Below are positions 46,201 through 55,094 of a stretch of DNA of 64,000 nucleotides, in pieces. The notes below the pieces were generated by a model. It made no database searches, had not been told where the DNA came from, and worked only from the letters and a program-made list of their open reading frames with translations. The DNA comes from CAWIJJ01 sp963836405. GTDB taxonomy: Bacteria > Acidobacteriota > Terriglobia > Bryobacterales > Bryobacteraceae. Made by a program: the position numbers and the translations under genes. Each line of letters starts with the position of its first letter. Positions within the stretch are counted from its first letter, which is position 1. The DNA is taken from positions 1-64,000 of the forward strand of contig CAWIJL010000012.1 of assembly GCA_963836405.1 (NCBI GenBank). The letters run 5' to 3'.

Positions 46201-46468
46201 AACGGACTGGGTCCGGTGACGAATCAGCCGGGTTCGCGAGAGCCAAGTCCCGATTCGCCATCGCTCAGCGAAACCACGACGCGGCTGACGGTCACGATAG
46301 GTGGCATCAACGCTCCGGTCAGCTTCAGCGGACTGGCACCGGGCTGTGGTGGGACTCTATCAGATCAACGCGGAGGTGCCTGCCAGCGTGCCCTCCGGCG
46401 CGCAGGACCTGGTAATTACGATCAACGGGGTCAGCTCGATGCCTGCAAAACTGTACATCGCGCCCTAG
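43222..46468 (+). CDS. Very large subtilisin-like (S8) secreted protease with PA and TIGR03437-type domains, frameshifted
   Basis: About 1,080 residues if the breaks are corrected. A signal peptide (MQRALICLLVAGAAYAQ) and an inhibitor-like propeptide (HGERIRTAQRTVESELRR) precede the S8 catalytic domain: D149 in GILDSGIDQ, H218 in RQGHGTAIA and Ser in GTSYAVPMVAG (codon at 44930). A PA insert (ALIQRGTCDFTTKINNAQN) interrupts it. Beta-sandwich segments follow (SVTVQAGQQGSATVTLSGNR). The C-terminus (RGDTIQIFANGLGPVTNQPG...PAKLYIAP, stop 46466-46468) matches the TIGR03437 type. Frame breaks occur near 44105, 44600, 45215 and several times between 45447 and 46370. It could be degraded or merely mis-sequenced. 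Confidence 0.8.
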
Positions 46469-46514
46469 TTTGCGGGCACGCACACATTGGGCGGGCAAAG
46501 CTGCCGTCTTTCGT

Positions 46515-46520
46515 TATAAT
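46515..46520 (+). promoter_or_regulatory. -10 box of the greA transcript
   Basis: A consensus TATAAT lies 27 bp upstream of the greA ATG. No good -35 is visible at 17 nt; the nearest candidate is TTGGGC at 46487, 22 nt away. Confidence 0.45.
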
Positions 46521-46546
46521 GTGACGGTGGAGCGATCCCCGGCCGA

Positions 46547-47017
46547 ATGACGGATATAAAGAAGAAGCTGCAGGACGAGATCACAGCGCTCGAATACGAA
46601 TTGCACGTCGAGCTGCCGAGAGAGATCCTGAAAGCGCGGGCACACGGGGATTTAAGCGAAAACGCCGAGTATCATGCGGCCAAGGACCGGCAGGGCTTCG
46701 TCAACGCACGATTGAACCAGTTGAAGAAGCGGATTGCCGAGATGTCGATGATCGATTTCAGCAAGATCCCGCACGACCGTGTGGGGCTGGGATCGGTCGT
46801 CGTGGTGCTCGATACGAAACGCGACGAAGAGGTTTCGTACAACCTGGTGACCAGCGAAGAAGCGGAGCCGGCGAACGGGAAGATTTCGACAACTTCTCCG
46901 ATCGGGCGCGCGCTGCTAGGCAAAGAAGTCGGGGATGTGGTGAAGGTGCAGAGCCCGGGCGGAGTGAAGGAACTGGAGATTCTGAAACTCACCACGATTC
47001 ACGATGCAGCTGAGTAA
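46547..47017 (+). CDS. greA: Transcription elongation factor GreA
   Basis: 156 residues. The N-terminal coiled coil (KKKLQDEITALEYELHVELP) carries the acidic tip GDLSENAEYHAAKDRQGFVN that enters the RNA polymerase secondary channel. The C-terminal domain (SPIGRALLGKEVGDVVKVQS) is the FKBP-like part. GreA stimulates cleavage of backtracked RNA so elongation can resume. A lone consensus -10 lies upstream; the CDP-alcohol transferase gene follows 3 nt later. Confidence 0.93.
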   Translation: MTDIKKKLQDEITALEYELHVELPREILKARAHGDLSENAEYHAAKDRQGFVNARLNQLKKRIAEMSMIDFSKIPHDRVGLGSVVVVLDTKRDEEVSYNLVTSEEAEPANGKISTTSPIGRALLGKEVGDVVKVQSPGGVKELEILKLTTIHDAAE

Positions 47018-47020
47018 TCT

Positions 47021-47701
47021 ATGACGTTCACACGCGGTATCGGTGTGGTCTGTGGCGCCATCATCGATCGCATCGTGCGCTGGCTTGCGCTTTCACGGAT
47101 TCATCCGAACGCCCTGACCTTCTTCGGCCTGGTAATTAACATTTGGGCGGCCTGGCTGTTTGCACTGGCGGGCAGTTCCTCGGACCCGGCCACCGACTTC
47201 CGGTGGGCGGGCGTGGTGATTATCGGCGCGGGGCTGTTCGACATGGTGGACGGCCGGGTGGCGCGCGCCACCAGCCAGGTCACGCGTTTCGGCGGGTTCT
47301 TCGATTCGGTGGTAGACCGTTACTCGGACCTCGCCTTATTCATGGGGCTGTTGGTCTATTACGCGCGCATCAACCGGTTCTTCTATATCGTGCTGACCGC
47401 GATTGTGATGACGGGTTCGGTGATGGTGAGCTACACGCGGGCGCGGGCTGAGAACGCGATCCCGAAGTGCAAGGTGGGTTTTCTGGAGCGGCCCGAGCGC
47501 GTGGTGCTGATTATCATCGGGGCGCTGAGTTTCCGGATGGCGCCGGTGCTATGGGTGATTGCGATTCTCTCCAACCTGACGGTGGTGCATCGCATGATAT
47601 ACACATGGCAGGAGGCGACGCGCCTCGAGGACGCGCAGTTGCGGGCGGTGAAGGACCCGGCATTCGAAGAGAGCGAACGCGGCGGGCAGCGCGGCACATA
47701 G
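47021..47701 (+). CDS. CDP-alcohol phosphatidyltransferase family membrane enzyme
   Basis: 226 residues with about six membrane helices (LTFFGLVINIWAAWLFALAG, FYIVLTAIVMTGSVMVSY, VVLIIIGALSFRM and others). The catalytic motif DxxDGxxARx8GxxxDxxxD is present as DMVDGRVARATSQVTRFGGF followed by FDSVVDRYSD. These enzymes transfer a phosphatidyl group from CDP-diacylglycerol to an alcohol such as glycerol phosphate, inositol phosphate or serine. HPNALTFFG and a C-terminal charged tail fit phosphatidylinositol-phosphate synthase-like members, but the substrate is open. Confidence 0.9.
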   Translation: MTFTRGIGVVCGAIIDRIVRWLALSRIHPNALTFFGLVINIWAAWLFALAGSSSDPATDFRWAGVVIIGAGLFDMVDGRVARATSQVTRFGGFFDSVVDRYSDLALFMGLLVYYARINRFFYIVLTAIVMTGSVMVSYTRARAENAIPKCKVGFLERPERVVLIIIGALSFRMAPVLWVIAILSNLTVVHRMIYTWQEATRLEDAQLRAVKDPAFEESERGGQRGT

Positions 47702-47719
47702 AACTCCCGGGACTGAGTT

Positions 47720-48097
47720 TCAGTCTTCGAGAATCACGTGCGCCATGCCTAATTCAGCGGTGTGGGTGATGGAGAGAGACACATTGCGGACACCGAGGCT
47801 GCGCGCGAACTCCGCGGCTACACCGTGAAAACGGAGGGTGGGCTTGCCGGAGGGCAGGTTGGCGACTTCGAAGTCCTGCCAGCGGACACCGTGCCTCCAG
47901 CCTGTCCCGATGGCTTTCATGCCGGCTTCTTTCGCGGCGAAACGGGCCGCGAAACGTTCGAAGCGGTTGGCCTTCCGCTCCACGTAGGCGATCTCAGCCG
48001 GTGTGTAGATACGCCGGACAAATTTCGGCCCGAAGCGTTCGATCGAGGCTTGAATGCGAGATACCTCGGCTAAATCGACGCCAGTCCCGACAATCAT
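47720..48097 (-). CDS. acpS: Holo-acyl-carrier-protein synthase
   Basis: 125 residues. The family start is IVGTGVDLAEVSRIQAS. Metal and CoA residues lie in RFAARFAAKEAGMKAIGTG, and the end is RNVSLSITHTAELGMAHVIL. It transfers 4'-phosphopantetheine from CoA to apo-ACP, switching on fatty acid synthesis. It converges with the CDP-alcohol transferase gene; GACTGA-GTT-TCAGTC at 47711-47725 forms a small hairpin over its stop codon. Confidence 0.94.
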   Translation of the reverse strand: MIVGTGVDLAEVSRIQASIERFGPKFVRRIYTPAEIAYVERKANRFERFAARFAAKEAGMKAIGTGWRHGVRWQDFEVANLPSGKPTLRFHGVAAEFARSLGVRNVSLSITHTAELGMAHVILED

Positions 48098-48130
48098 GTA
48101 AAGCCGCGGCCGTTCCGGCCGGTTATGCGA

Positions 48131-48412
48131 TCAGGCGGAAGCCTTGGCTGCCTGGGCGGCGCGTTTGCGGTGCTCGGCCCAGCGTTTTTTTTGCGCGGCG
48201 GCGATCCGTTTGCGCGCGGCCGGGCTCAATACCCGCTTGACGCCGGCCGGCTTTTCAGGAGCAGATGTGGCGGTAGTCGCAGCCGGACGTTTGCCTTTTA
48301 GCTGCGCCTCGATCTCCCGGATCCTCGCGTCGATTTTTTCTTTCTCGATCTGGTATCCGACGAGTGCCATCTGCAGCGTGGTGAGATCTTCTACGTTTTT
48401 GCCTCGTGCCAT
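48131..48412 (-). CDS. Small coiled-coil protein with basic Ala/Lys-rich tail
   Basis: 93 residues. An N-terminal helix (LTTLQMALVGYQIEKEKIDA then RIREIEAQLKGKRP) is followed by an Ala/Pro/Thr linker. A basic C-terminus (LSPAARKRIAAAQKKRWAEH, then RKRAAQAAKASA) resembles SPKK/histone-H1-like and nuclease-associated DNA-binding tails, and similar 'RIAAAQKKRWA' tails are frequent in acidobacterial small proteins. A ribosome site (AAAGGTG) precedes the ATG. It is probably nucleic-acid associated; no function is assigned. Confidence 0.7.
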   Translation of the reverse strand: MARGKNVEDLTTLQMALVGYQIEKEKIDARIREIEAQLKGKRPAATTATSAPEKPAGVKRVLSPAARKRIAAAQKKRWAEHRKRAAQAAKASA

Positions 48413-48479
48413 TATTTCACCTTTGCAGTTAATATAACATGAAAGTCAAGAACCAATTAATATAAGCAAGCGAAAAGTT
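48413..48479. promoter_or_regulatory. AT-rich divergent promoter region
   Basis: About 67 bp, much richer in A/T than the surrounding sequence, lie between the small basic protein gene (minus) and dtd (plus). TATAAG at 48461-48466 is a candidate -10 for dtd; no reliable -35 was found. Confidence 0.4.
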
Positions 48480-48933
48480 ATGCGTGTTGTCCTACAAAGA
48501 GTCTCTTCAGCAAGTGTCACTGTGTCCGGCAGAGTAACGGGGGCAATTAGAAACGGGCTCCTGATCTTGCTGGGCATTGCCAAGACCGACACAAGAGCGG
48601 ACGCCGATTACCTGCTCCATAAGACGCTGGGACTGCGTATTTTCGATGACGCGGCAGGCAAGATGAACTTGAATGTCGAACAGGCTGAAGGTTCAATTCT
48701 GATCGTCTCGCAATTTACGCTCCTATGCCGATACCCGAAAAGGCCGCCGTCCGGGATTTGACCTGGCCGCGCAATCCGATCAAGCTCGCGATTTATATTC
48801 CTACTTTCTGGACGCGGCGCGGCGGGGTCCCGTTCCGGTAGAAAGCGGGATCTTCCAGGCGGAAATGCAAGTAGAACTGGTAAATACCGGACCGGTAACA
48901 ATTCTGCTCGATTCGGCCGACCGGCGGGAGTAA
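48480..48933 (+). CDS. dtd: D-aminoacyl-tRNA deacylase, one frameshift
   Basis: 150 residues after removing one base. The start MRVVLQRVSSASVTVSGRVT and LLILLGIAKTDTRADADYLL are typical of Dtd. The SQFTLYA motif is split by an extra C near 48723 (CTCCTATGCC should read CTCTATGCC), and afterwards the frame reads DTRKGRRPGFDLAA. The C-terminal NTGPVTILLDS holds the GPVT catalytic/binding motif, with TAA at 48931-48933. Dtd removes D-amino acids from mischarged tRNA. Because the gene is otherwise intact, the break is probably a sequence error. Confidence 0.9.
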
Positions 48934-48954
48934 GGAGGGGTCCCCAAAAGAAAT

Positions 48955-48988
48955 GCCCCGGAGAACCAGCGGTCTCCGGGGCGGTTTT
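48955..48988. terminator. Bidirectional intrinsic terminator
   Basis: A perfect 10-bp stem GCCCCGGAGA/TCTCCGGGGC (48955-48964 and 48973-48982) with an 8-nt loop is followed by GGTTTT on the plus strand. On the minus strand it is followed by a T-rich ATTTCTTTT. It sits between dtd (plus) and the amidohydrolase operon (minus) and would end both transcripts. Confidence 0.85.
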
Positions 48989-49015
48989 CAGGTGATGTTT
49001 CGTCCTGAATCGGTG

Positions 49016-50348
49016 TTACTGCCTTCCCATATACTTCTCGTACAGCCGGGTCTGGCGGTTGTTGAGGGAGATCTCCTTACCCTTTATATACAGATATCTC
49101 ACGTGGGTCTGGATTTCGAGCAAATCTCCATCGGTTATGACCAGGTCGGCGAGTTTGCCAGGCTCCAAAGACCCGATCTTGTCGGCGGCTCCCCAGATCC
49201 GGGCCCGGATTGAGGGTAACCGACTTCAGGGCCTCATCATAGGGAAGTCCGAAGGCTACCGCCGTCGCGGCCTGATAAGGCAGGTTGCGGACGAACTCAT
49301 TGTTGAACGTACCGAGCGCGAACCGGAGACCGGCTTTGTAAGCGACGAGGGGCAGGGTAAATGCCTCATCATAGGGGTCGTCCTCTTCGTCCGGCAATGC
49401 AAGCACTCGCCCCAGTACGACCGGTACATCTTTGGCCTTCAGCTCGGCGGCCACCTTCGCCAGATCCCTGGGCTGGAGGATGACGATGCGGACGTTCTGT
49501 TTCTCGCCAAATGTAACCGCATCGCGGATACTCTGGGCCTGGGCAGCGGAAATGGCCAACGGTACCTTACGGTCCAGGACCGGAAGCATGGCTTCAAACT
49601 TTAAGTCAGGTTGAAATCCAGGCGGGTTGGCGGACTTGGCCTTCTGGTACTTTCTGGCATCTTCGAAGAAGGCGTTGAGTTTGGCAAGCTGTTGCTCGTA
49701 GTTCCGTTTTTGCTGGGTGTAGCCACTGGCGCCGATTGCGCCCAGCAACTGGTTTACGCTATCTGGGACGGCTTGCCCGCCGCCGCGGCCGCCGCGGCCG
49801 AGAGTTGGGAAGAGCAAGTGCACAGCAGCCGAGCGGTTGATTTCCATGTCTTCCCAGGTCCAGCCGTCGGTGTGAATCAGCGCGGCCTGTCCGGAGATAA
49901 GCTGGCCCGCGCCGCCGCCGAAGCGGCCGCCGCCCCCGCTGCCCGAACTCGGAAAAGTCATGGCGCTGGTAATGCCGTTGACGCGGACAACTCCGATATG
50001 TTCGCTTTCCGGATTGACGGCCACTAATGCCCGAAGCTGCGGCATGAACTCGCCGATCTCGCCCGTATCGACTGTTTCGCGGACCGAGGCTATTTCGGCC
50101 AGGCCAAGCTCGGTACCGGAGTCGATCATGCCGGGATAAACCCGGAGGCCTTTGCCTTCCAGGATGCGGACGCCCTTGGCGGGGAGCAGCTTTGCACCTA
50201 TACCGGCGATCTTACCGTCCTGAATCAGGAGGGAGACGCCTTTCTGGGGCGGACTGCTCACCGGATATATGTCGACGTTCCGAACAAATACCGTCTCTTG
50301 CGCCAGCGCCAGGGCGGCGCTCGAAATCAGAATCGCGAAAAGTCTCAT
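49016..50348 (-). CDS. Secreted amidohydrolase-family protein lacking the metal HxH, one frameshift
   Basis: About 444 residues with a signal peptide (MRLFAILISSAALALAQ). The composite amidohydrolase domain starts FVRNVDIYPVSSPPQKGVSL and KGLRVYPGMIDSGTELGLAE, where the expected HxH after PGMID is replaced by SGTEL. A Gly/Arg-rich insert (GGGGRFGGGAGQ; GRGGRGGGQ) lies in the middle. The 3' end shifts near 49200: one G fewer gives VTLNPARIWGAADKIGSLEP, then GKLADLVITDGD and a TAA at 49016-49018. The canonical metal ligands are missing, so catalysis in the usual way is unlikely. It is third in the operon of three and overlaps the previous gene by 4 nt. Confidence 0.85.
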
Positions 50349-51698
50349 TGGCCACCCCTCCCGCCACGGCCGCCCCCGGCCGGAGTGCGCTGTTGTGTGA
50401 GTTTCTCCTTCTCGATCAGCTTGTGCTTCTCGGCCTGGCGCGCGGGCCGCCCGCTGACTTCCTTGTCACGGTCGAAATAGAGGGTGCCGTCGATGAACAC
50501 CTTCTGGACCTTGGCGAAGTCGGACAAGGGCGGCTTGTCGTAGATAACCATATCCGCGTCTTTGCCGGCTTCGAGGGATCCCACGCGATTCTCGATTCCG
50601 AGCTGTTTGGCCGGGTTCAAGGTCACCATGGCCAGAGCTTCGTCCTCGGTGACACCGCCGTACTTCATGACTTTGCCGGCTTCGGTGTTCAGGTGGCGCA
50701 TCAACTCGGCGTCATCGCTGTTGAATACTCACCAGGACGCCTTTCTTCGCCATCAGAGCGGCGTTGTAAGGAATGGCATCGAATGCCTCGACCTTGTAGG
50801 ACCACCAATCGCTGAAGGTGGAGGCGCCGGCGCCGTGCGCGACGATCTCCTTGGCCACTTTGTAGCCTTCGAGCACGTGCTGAAAGGTGCGGATCTTGAA
50901 GCCGTAGTCGTCGGCCACACGGATGAGCATCAGGATCTCGTCGGCGCGGTAACAGTGAGCGTGGACGAAGCGCTTGCCTTCGAGGACCTCTTTGAGCGCT
51001 TCGAGCTTCAGGTCCTTACGGGGCGGGAGCAGGGTCTCGCCTTTGGCGGTTGCGGCCTGATAGTCGTCCCATTTGGCCGTGTAAGCTTTGGCTTGATTGA
51101 AAGCCTCGCGAATGACATCTTCGACGCCCATGCGCGTAGCCGGGTAGCGGGCGTTGACCGGGGCCGCTCCGCGCCCGCCGGACGGGTTGCCGGCGCGCTT
51201 GGGATTTTCGCCGAGGGCGAACTTGATGCCGGGAGTGGCGCCTTCGAAGATCAATGCCTGGGCGTCCTTGCCCCAGCGCATCTTGATGGGCAGCGTTTTG
51301 CCGCCGATGGAGTTAGCCGAGCCGTGCAAAATGTTGGCCGTGGTGACGCCTCCGGCGAGGGCGCGGTAAATGGCGATATCTTCGGGGTTGAGGATGTCGC
51401 GGATGTCAACCATGGACGAAACCGAGACGCTTCCTTCGTTGATTCCGCCTTCGCCGGCGATGTGCGAGTGGCAATCGATAATTCCGGGGATGACATACTG
51501 GTTGCTCCCGTCGATCACCGTGGCGCCCTGGGGCACCATGACCTTTTCACCGAGTTCGGCGATTTTCCCGTCTTTCATGACGATGGAACCCTGGAAGGTT
51601 CCTTTAGCTACGGTCATGACGGTGGCGTTTTGAATGACGATGGTCTGCGCGCCGGCGGGGGCGAGCGCCAGGATGGCTGCGAGCAGTAGTTTGTTCAT
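50345..51698 (-). CDS. Secreted amidohydrolase with intact metal-binding motif, one frameshift
   Basis: About 450 residues. A signal peptide (MNKLLLAAILALAPAGAQ) precedes NATVMTVAKGTFQGSIVMKD. The metal pair is PGIIDCHSHIAGEGG (H77, H79). Further ligands are likely in FVHAHCYRADEILML and TFQHVLEGYKVAKE, and GSLEAGKDADMVIYD is the family end. The frame breaks near 50725: removing one C gives LVSINSDDAELMRHL. It is the only one of the three with an HxH. Such exported imidazolonepropionase-like or dipeptidase-like enzymes hydrolyse cyclic or peptide amides; the substrate is unknown. It ends in a Gly/Arg-rich tail (GGGRGGRGGQ). Confidence 0.87.
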
Positions 51699-53062
51699 CG
51701 ATTCACCCCCGGATCGGCAGTAACGGCTCCGCGGCCGGCCGGAGCGGCCGGAGTTTCCGCGGCCGGCGTATATTTCCTGCCGTCCACAAAGATCATTTCA
51801 ATGCGTGTGCGGTCGTCGAAGAGATCGCCGCGCGAGACTACGAGGTTGGCGATTTTGCCTTTTTCGACGCTGCCGAGGCGGTCGGCGACGCCGTAGATTT
51901 CGGCGGGCGAGAGGGTCAGGGCGCGGATGGCCGCGTCGCGAGGCAGTCCCGCGTCGATGGCCTTTTTGACGGCGCGCTGTAAGTCGCGGGGCTGATCGTA
52001 ACCGTCCGAATACAGGGCGAACTTGACTCCGGCCTGGAGCAGGGCGGCGGGCGCGGAGGGCGCCTTGTCGCGTGTTTCGAGGGTACGGAGGCTGTCCTCC
52101 GCCTCGGGGTCTGTGTCCCTGGCTTTTTCCGGCCAGCGCATGCTCACCAGCACGGGAACGCCGGACTTCTTCAACAGATCGGCAGCTTCGGGACGGTAGG
52201 CTTCGCGGCCGCCGTACAGGATCAGAGGCTGCTCGAGTTCGCGGGCGAAGCGAAGCATGCGGTCCATTTCGACGACGCGGTTGGCAGGCAGGAGAATGCG
52301 GGGAGATTGCAATACGCCCTCTAAAGCGTGGTCGTAATCGGGCCGCTGCATGCCGCGGGAATTTTGTACGCTATAGGCCTCCTTCACCATCTTGTAGTAC
52401 GCGGTGTCCATGTAGATCTGGCGGATGTAGGCGATGGTGCCCATCAGGGAAACGGGAAATCCGCTTCCCGAGCGGCTCATGGTGATGTACTGGCCGAGGG
52501 AGGGCACCAGCACCATTTCGCCGGATTTTTCGCCGGACAGCAGATTGACGAGGGAGCCCTGGCCGGCGAAGATGCCGCGGGTGGGGAAGGCTGCGACGGT
52601 TGTGAAGCCGGCGGAGCGCACGGTTTCGATGCGGCGGTCGGAGACCTGAATATCGTCGGCGGCGACCAGCCAACTGGTAGTGGCGGGCCGATCCTCGGGG
52701 CCGCGGGAAGGTGTGGGAGCCGGCTGTCCGGCGGTGACGGTGGTTGCGCCCCGGCCGGCGCCGGTTCCGCGGCCGCCGGTTGCGGGTGCGGGTGCGGCTC
52801 CGGCCACGCCGACGGTGCTGAGCGCGTCGATCAATCCCGGGTAAACGGTGAGCTCCTCGCCCTCGACTATCCAGGCCTCGGCCGGGCTGGGCACGTTCTC
52901 GCCGACGGCATCGATCAGTCCGTTGCGTACGACGACCGTGCCTTTGGCGATAGCGGGCCCGCTGACGGTGATGATTCTGGCGTTACGTATCGCAAAGGTC
53001 GAAGGGACTTCGGCCATGGCGCACGCGCATAGAAAAAGCAACACAGACAGGAGTTTTCTCAT
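51695..53062 (-). CDS. Secreted amidohydrolase-family protein lacking the metal HxH
   Basis: 455 residues from ATG 53060-53062 (MRKLLSVLLFLCACAMAEVP signal); the frame runs upstream to 53239 but that lies over the purM side and is rejected. The beta-sandwich start (TFAIRNARIITVSGPAIAKG) and EELTVYPGLIDALSTVGVAG show that the HxH is replaced by ALS. A Gly/Ala/Pro-rich linker (ATGGRGTGAGRGATT) follows. The C-terminal fold (AIRALTLSPAEIYGVADRLG, SVEKGKIANLVVSRGDLFDD) is well preserved. It is first gene of the operon, with its stop overlapping the next start (ATGA). Confidence 0.87.
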   Translation of the reverse strand: MRKLLSVLLFLCACAMAEVPSTFAIRNARIITVSGPAIAKGTVVVRNGLIDAVGENVPSPAEAWIVEGEELTVYPGLIDALSTVGVAGAAPAPATGGRGTGAGRGATTVTAGQPAPTPSRGPEDRPATTSWLVAADDIQVSDRRIETVRSAGFTTVAAFPTRGIFAGQGSLVNLLSGEKSGEMVLVPSLGQYITMSRSGSGFPVSLMGTIAYIRQIYMDTAYYKMVKEAYSVQNSRGMQRPDYDHALEGVLQSPRILLPANRVVEMDRMLRFARELEQPLILYGGREAYRPEAADLLKKSGVPVLVSMRWPEKARDTDPEAEDSLRTLETRDKAPSAPAALLQAGVKFALYSDGYDQPRDLQRAVKKAIDAGLPRDAAIRALTLSPAEIYGVADRLGSVEKGKIANLVVSRGDLFDDRTRIEMIFVDGRKYTPAAETPAAPAGRGAVTADPGVNR

Positions 53063-53162
53063 ACGAGTGATCCAGGTATTATCGCCGTGTCCCGAGTCCG
53101 TGCGGCGCGGCGGCGGAGTTGCGGGGCGCAGCGTTCGAATCCGCGCCCACTTATACTGAAAT

Positions 53163-54203
53163 TTGCCCAAGAGAACAGTGCTGTACCGCGATGCCGGTGT
53201 GAACATCGACGAGGCCGATCGTGCCGTCGGGTCGATCAAGAAACTCGCGCGGCAGACATTCAGCCGCTCGGTGCTGACGGATATCGGAAGCTTCGGCGCT
53301 TCCTATCTCCTCTCCGGATACAAGAAGCCGGTGCTGATCAGTTCGGCGGACGGGGTGGGGACGAAGTTGAAGGTAGCGTTTCTGACGGGCCGGCATAACA
53401 CGGTGGGTCAGGACCTGGTGAACCATTGTGTCAACGATATCGCCGTGCAGGGCGCGCTGCCGTTATTCTTCCTGGACTATTTCGCGGTGGGTAAGCTGGA
53501 TGCGCGTGTGGCGGCGTCGGTGGTTTCCGGGATTGCGCGCGGGTGCCGGGAAAACGGATGCGCGCTGATAGGCGGGGAGACCGCGGAGATGCCGGGCCTG
53601 TACGCGGAGGGCGAATACGACCTGGCGGGCTTCATTGTAGGGGCGGCGGAGCGCGGGGACTTGATCACGGGCAAGAACATCAAGGAAGGGGATGCGCTGC
53701 TGGCGCTGCCTTCCACGGGCCTGCACACAAACGGGTATTCGCTGGCGCGCAAACTGCTTTTCGAAGTGGCGGGATACGGCCCGAAGACGCTGCTGCCGGA
53801 AGTGGGGATGACGGTGGGGGACGCGCTACTGGCGGTCCACCGCAGCTATCTGAAGCCGATCCGCGCGTTGATGGAGGCGCGGCTGTTGCGCGGGGCCGCG
53901 CATATCACAGGCGGCGGGATTACGGACAACACGCCGCGCATGCTGCCGGCGGGGCTGGCCGCGCAGATCGACACGGGAGCGTGGCGCATTCCCCCGATTT
54001 TCGAGGTGCTGCGCGAGATCGGCAACGTGCCGGAGGACGACTACCGGCGCACGTTCAACCTGGGGGTCGGGATGATCCTGGCGGTACCCGGGCGGTCGGC
54101 GGCGAAGGCGGAAGCGCTGCTGGCGGGTTTGGGCGAGCGGCCGTTCCGCGCCGGCTCGGTGGTGGCGCGCAAGCGGTCGCACCCGCGGGTGGAGTACCGG
54201 TGA
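53163..54203 (+). CDS. purM: Phosphoribosylformylglycinamidine cyclo-ligase (AIR synthase)
   Basis: 346 residues from TTG 53163. Typical motifs are YRDAGVNIDEADRAVG, LISSADGVGTKLKVA, VGQDLVNHCVNDIAVQGALP, CALIGGETAEMPGLY, LPSTGLHTNGYSLAR, HITGGGITDNTPRMLP and FNLGVGMILAV. It closes the imidazole ring in purine synthesis (FGAM to AIR). Its TGA overlaps the purN GTG, so the two are coupled. Confidence 0.94.
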   Translation: MPKRTVLYRDAGVNIDEADRAVGSIKKLARQTFSRSVLTDIGSFGASYLLSGYKKPVLISSADGVGTKLKVAFLTGRHNTVGQDLVNHCVNDIAVQGALPLFFLDYFAVGKLDARVAASVVSGIARGCRENGCALIGGETAEMPGLYAEGEYDLAGFIVGAAERGDLITGKNIKEGDALLALPSTGLHTNGYSLARKLLFEVAGYGPKTLLPEVGMTVGDALLAVHRSYLKPIRALMEARLLRGAAHITGGGITDNTPRMLPAGLAAQIDTGAWRIPPIFEVLREIGNVPEDDYRRTFNLGVGMILAVPGRSAAKAEALLAGLGERPFRAGSVVARKRSHPRVEYR

Positions 54204-54799
54204 AGCGCATCGGCATTCTGATTTCGGGCCGCGGGTCGAACTTCGAAGCGATTGCGGACAATGTGGCCGCGGGACGTCTGTCCGCGGAAATTGCGGTGGT
54301 GATCTCGAACCGGCCATCGGCGGCGGGACTGGAAGCGGCGCGGCGTAGGGGACTCGATGCGGTATCGCTGCCTTCGCGGGGACTCGACCGGGAAGTTTAC
54401 GACCGGATGTTGTGGGAAGAGCTGGATGGCCGCGGTGTGGAGGTGGTTTGCCTGGCGGGGTTCATGCGACTGCTGAGCGCCTCGTTCATCCGGCATTTTC
54501 CGGGGCGGATATTGAACATCCATCCGTCGCTGCTGCCGGCGTTTCCGGGCCTCGATGCGCAGCACCAGGCGCTGGAGCACGGGGTAAAGATCAGCGGCTG
54601 CACGGTGCATTTTGTGGACGAGTATCTGGACGCGGGGCCGATCATTCTCCAGTCGGCTGTGGGGGTGCTGGACGGGGACGATGTGGAGGCACTATCGTCG
54701 CGGATCCTGAAGGAAGAGCACCGGATTTACTCGGAAGCGATCGGGATCGTGCTGAGCGGCAGTTACCGGATCGAAGGGCGGCGGGTGGTTCTGCTCTGA
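54200..54799 (+). CDS. purN: Phosphoribosylglycinamide formyltransferase
   Basis: 199 residues from GTG 54200. The N-terminal RIGILISGRGSNFEAIADNV and VVISNRP bind GAR. The formyl-transfer residues lie in RILNIHPSLLPAFPGLDAQH (Asn, His) and HFVDEYLDAGPIILQSAVGV (Asp). It uses 10-formyltetrahydrofolate to formylate GAR. It follows purM by a GTGA overlap, the classic purMN order. Confidence 0.94.
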   Translation: MKRIGILISGRGSNFEAIADNVAAGRLSAEIAVVISNRPSAAGLEAARRRGLDAVSLPSRGLDREVYDRMLWEELDGRGVEVVCLAGFMRLLSASFIRHFPGRILNIHPSLLPAFPGLDAQHQALEHGVKISGCTVHFVDEYLDAGPIILQSAVGVLDGDDVEALSSRILKEEHRIYSEAIGIVLSGSYRIEGRRVVLL

Positions 54800-55014
54800 A
54801 GGAATTCGGAGAGCAACTGGGGCGGGCCGGGACCGTTTTCGAGTTGCTGCTCGACGGCCTTTTCATACTGGCGCATGATTTCGGAGCGGCGCCGTTTTTC
54901 CAGGTCGCAACTCTCGATATCGAGGAGTATGCGCACTTCCCAGGGTTGAAATGTGGTCCTGGCCACAACTCCGCGGGATAACTCATGCAACAGCTTGCGG
55001 AAGCGATTAAACAT
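54763..55014 (-). CDS. Small hypothetical protein antisense to the purN end
   Basis: 83 residues from the internal ATG 55014 (MFNRFRKLLHELSRGVVART); a GTG at 55047 would add 11. The pattern QPWEVRILLDIESCDLEKRR, then MRQYEKAVEQQLENG and LLSEFL, is well-behaved and charged. Its last 37 nt overlap the purN 3' end. It resembles short acidobacterial proteins I recall only by pattern, so the function is unknown. The codon use and fit between genes support it being real. Confidence 0.6.
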   Translation of the reverse strand: MFNRFRKLLHELSRGVVARTTFQPWEVRILLDIESCDLEKRRRSEIMRQYEKAVEQQLENGPGPPQLLSEFLQSRTTRRPSIR

Positions 55015-55094
55015 CACTTCGCGCTCGATTAGTTCTTCGCAGCCCACGATGAACTTATCGGCGGAAAAAGGGTAGCTTTACATCCGATCGGGAC

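Noticed and set aside
47711..47725. Hairpin GACTGA-GTT-TCAGTC as a terminator
   Set aside because: Only six base pairs, overlaps the acpS stop and has no T-run.
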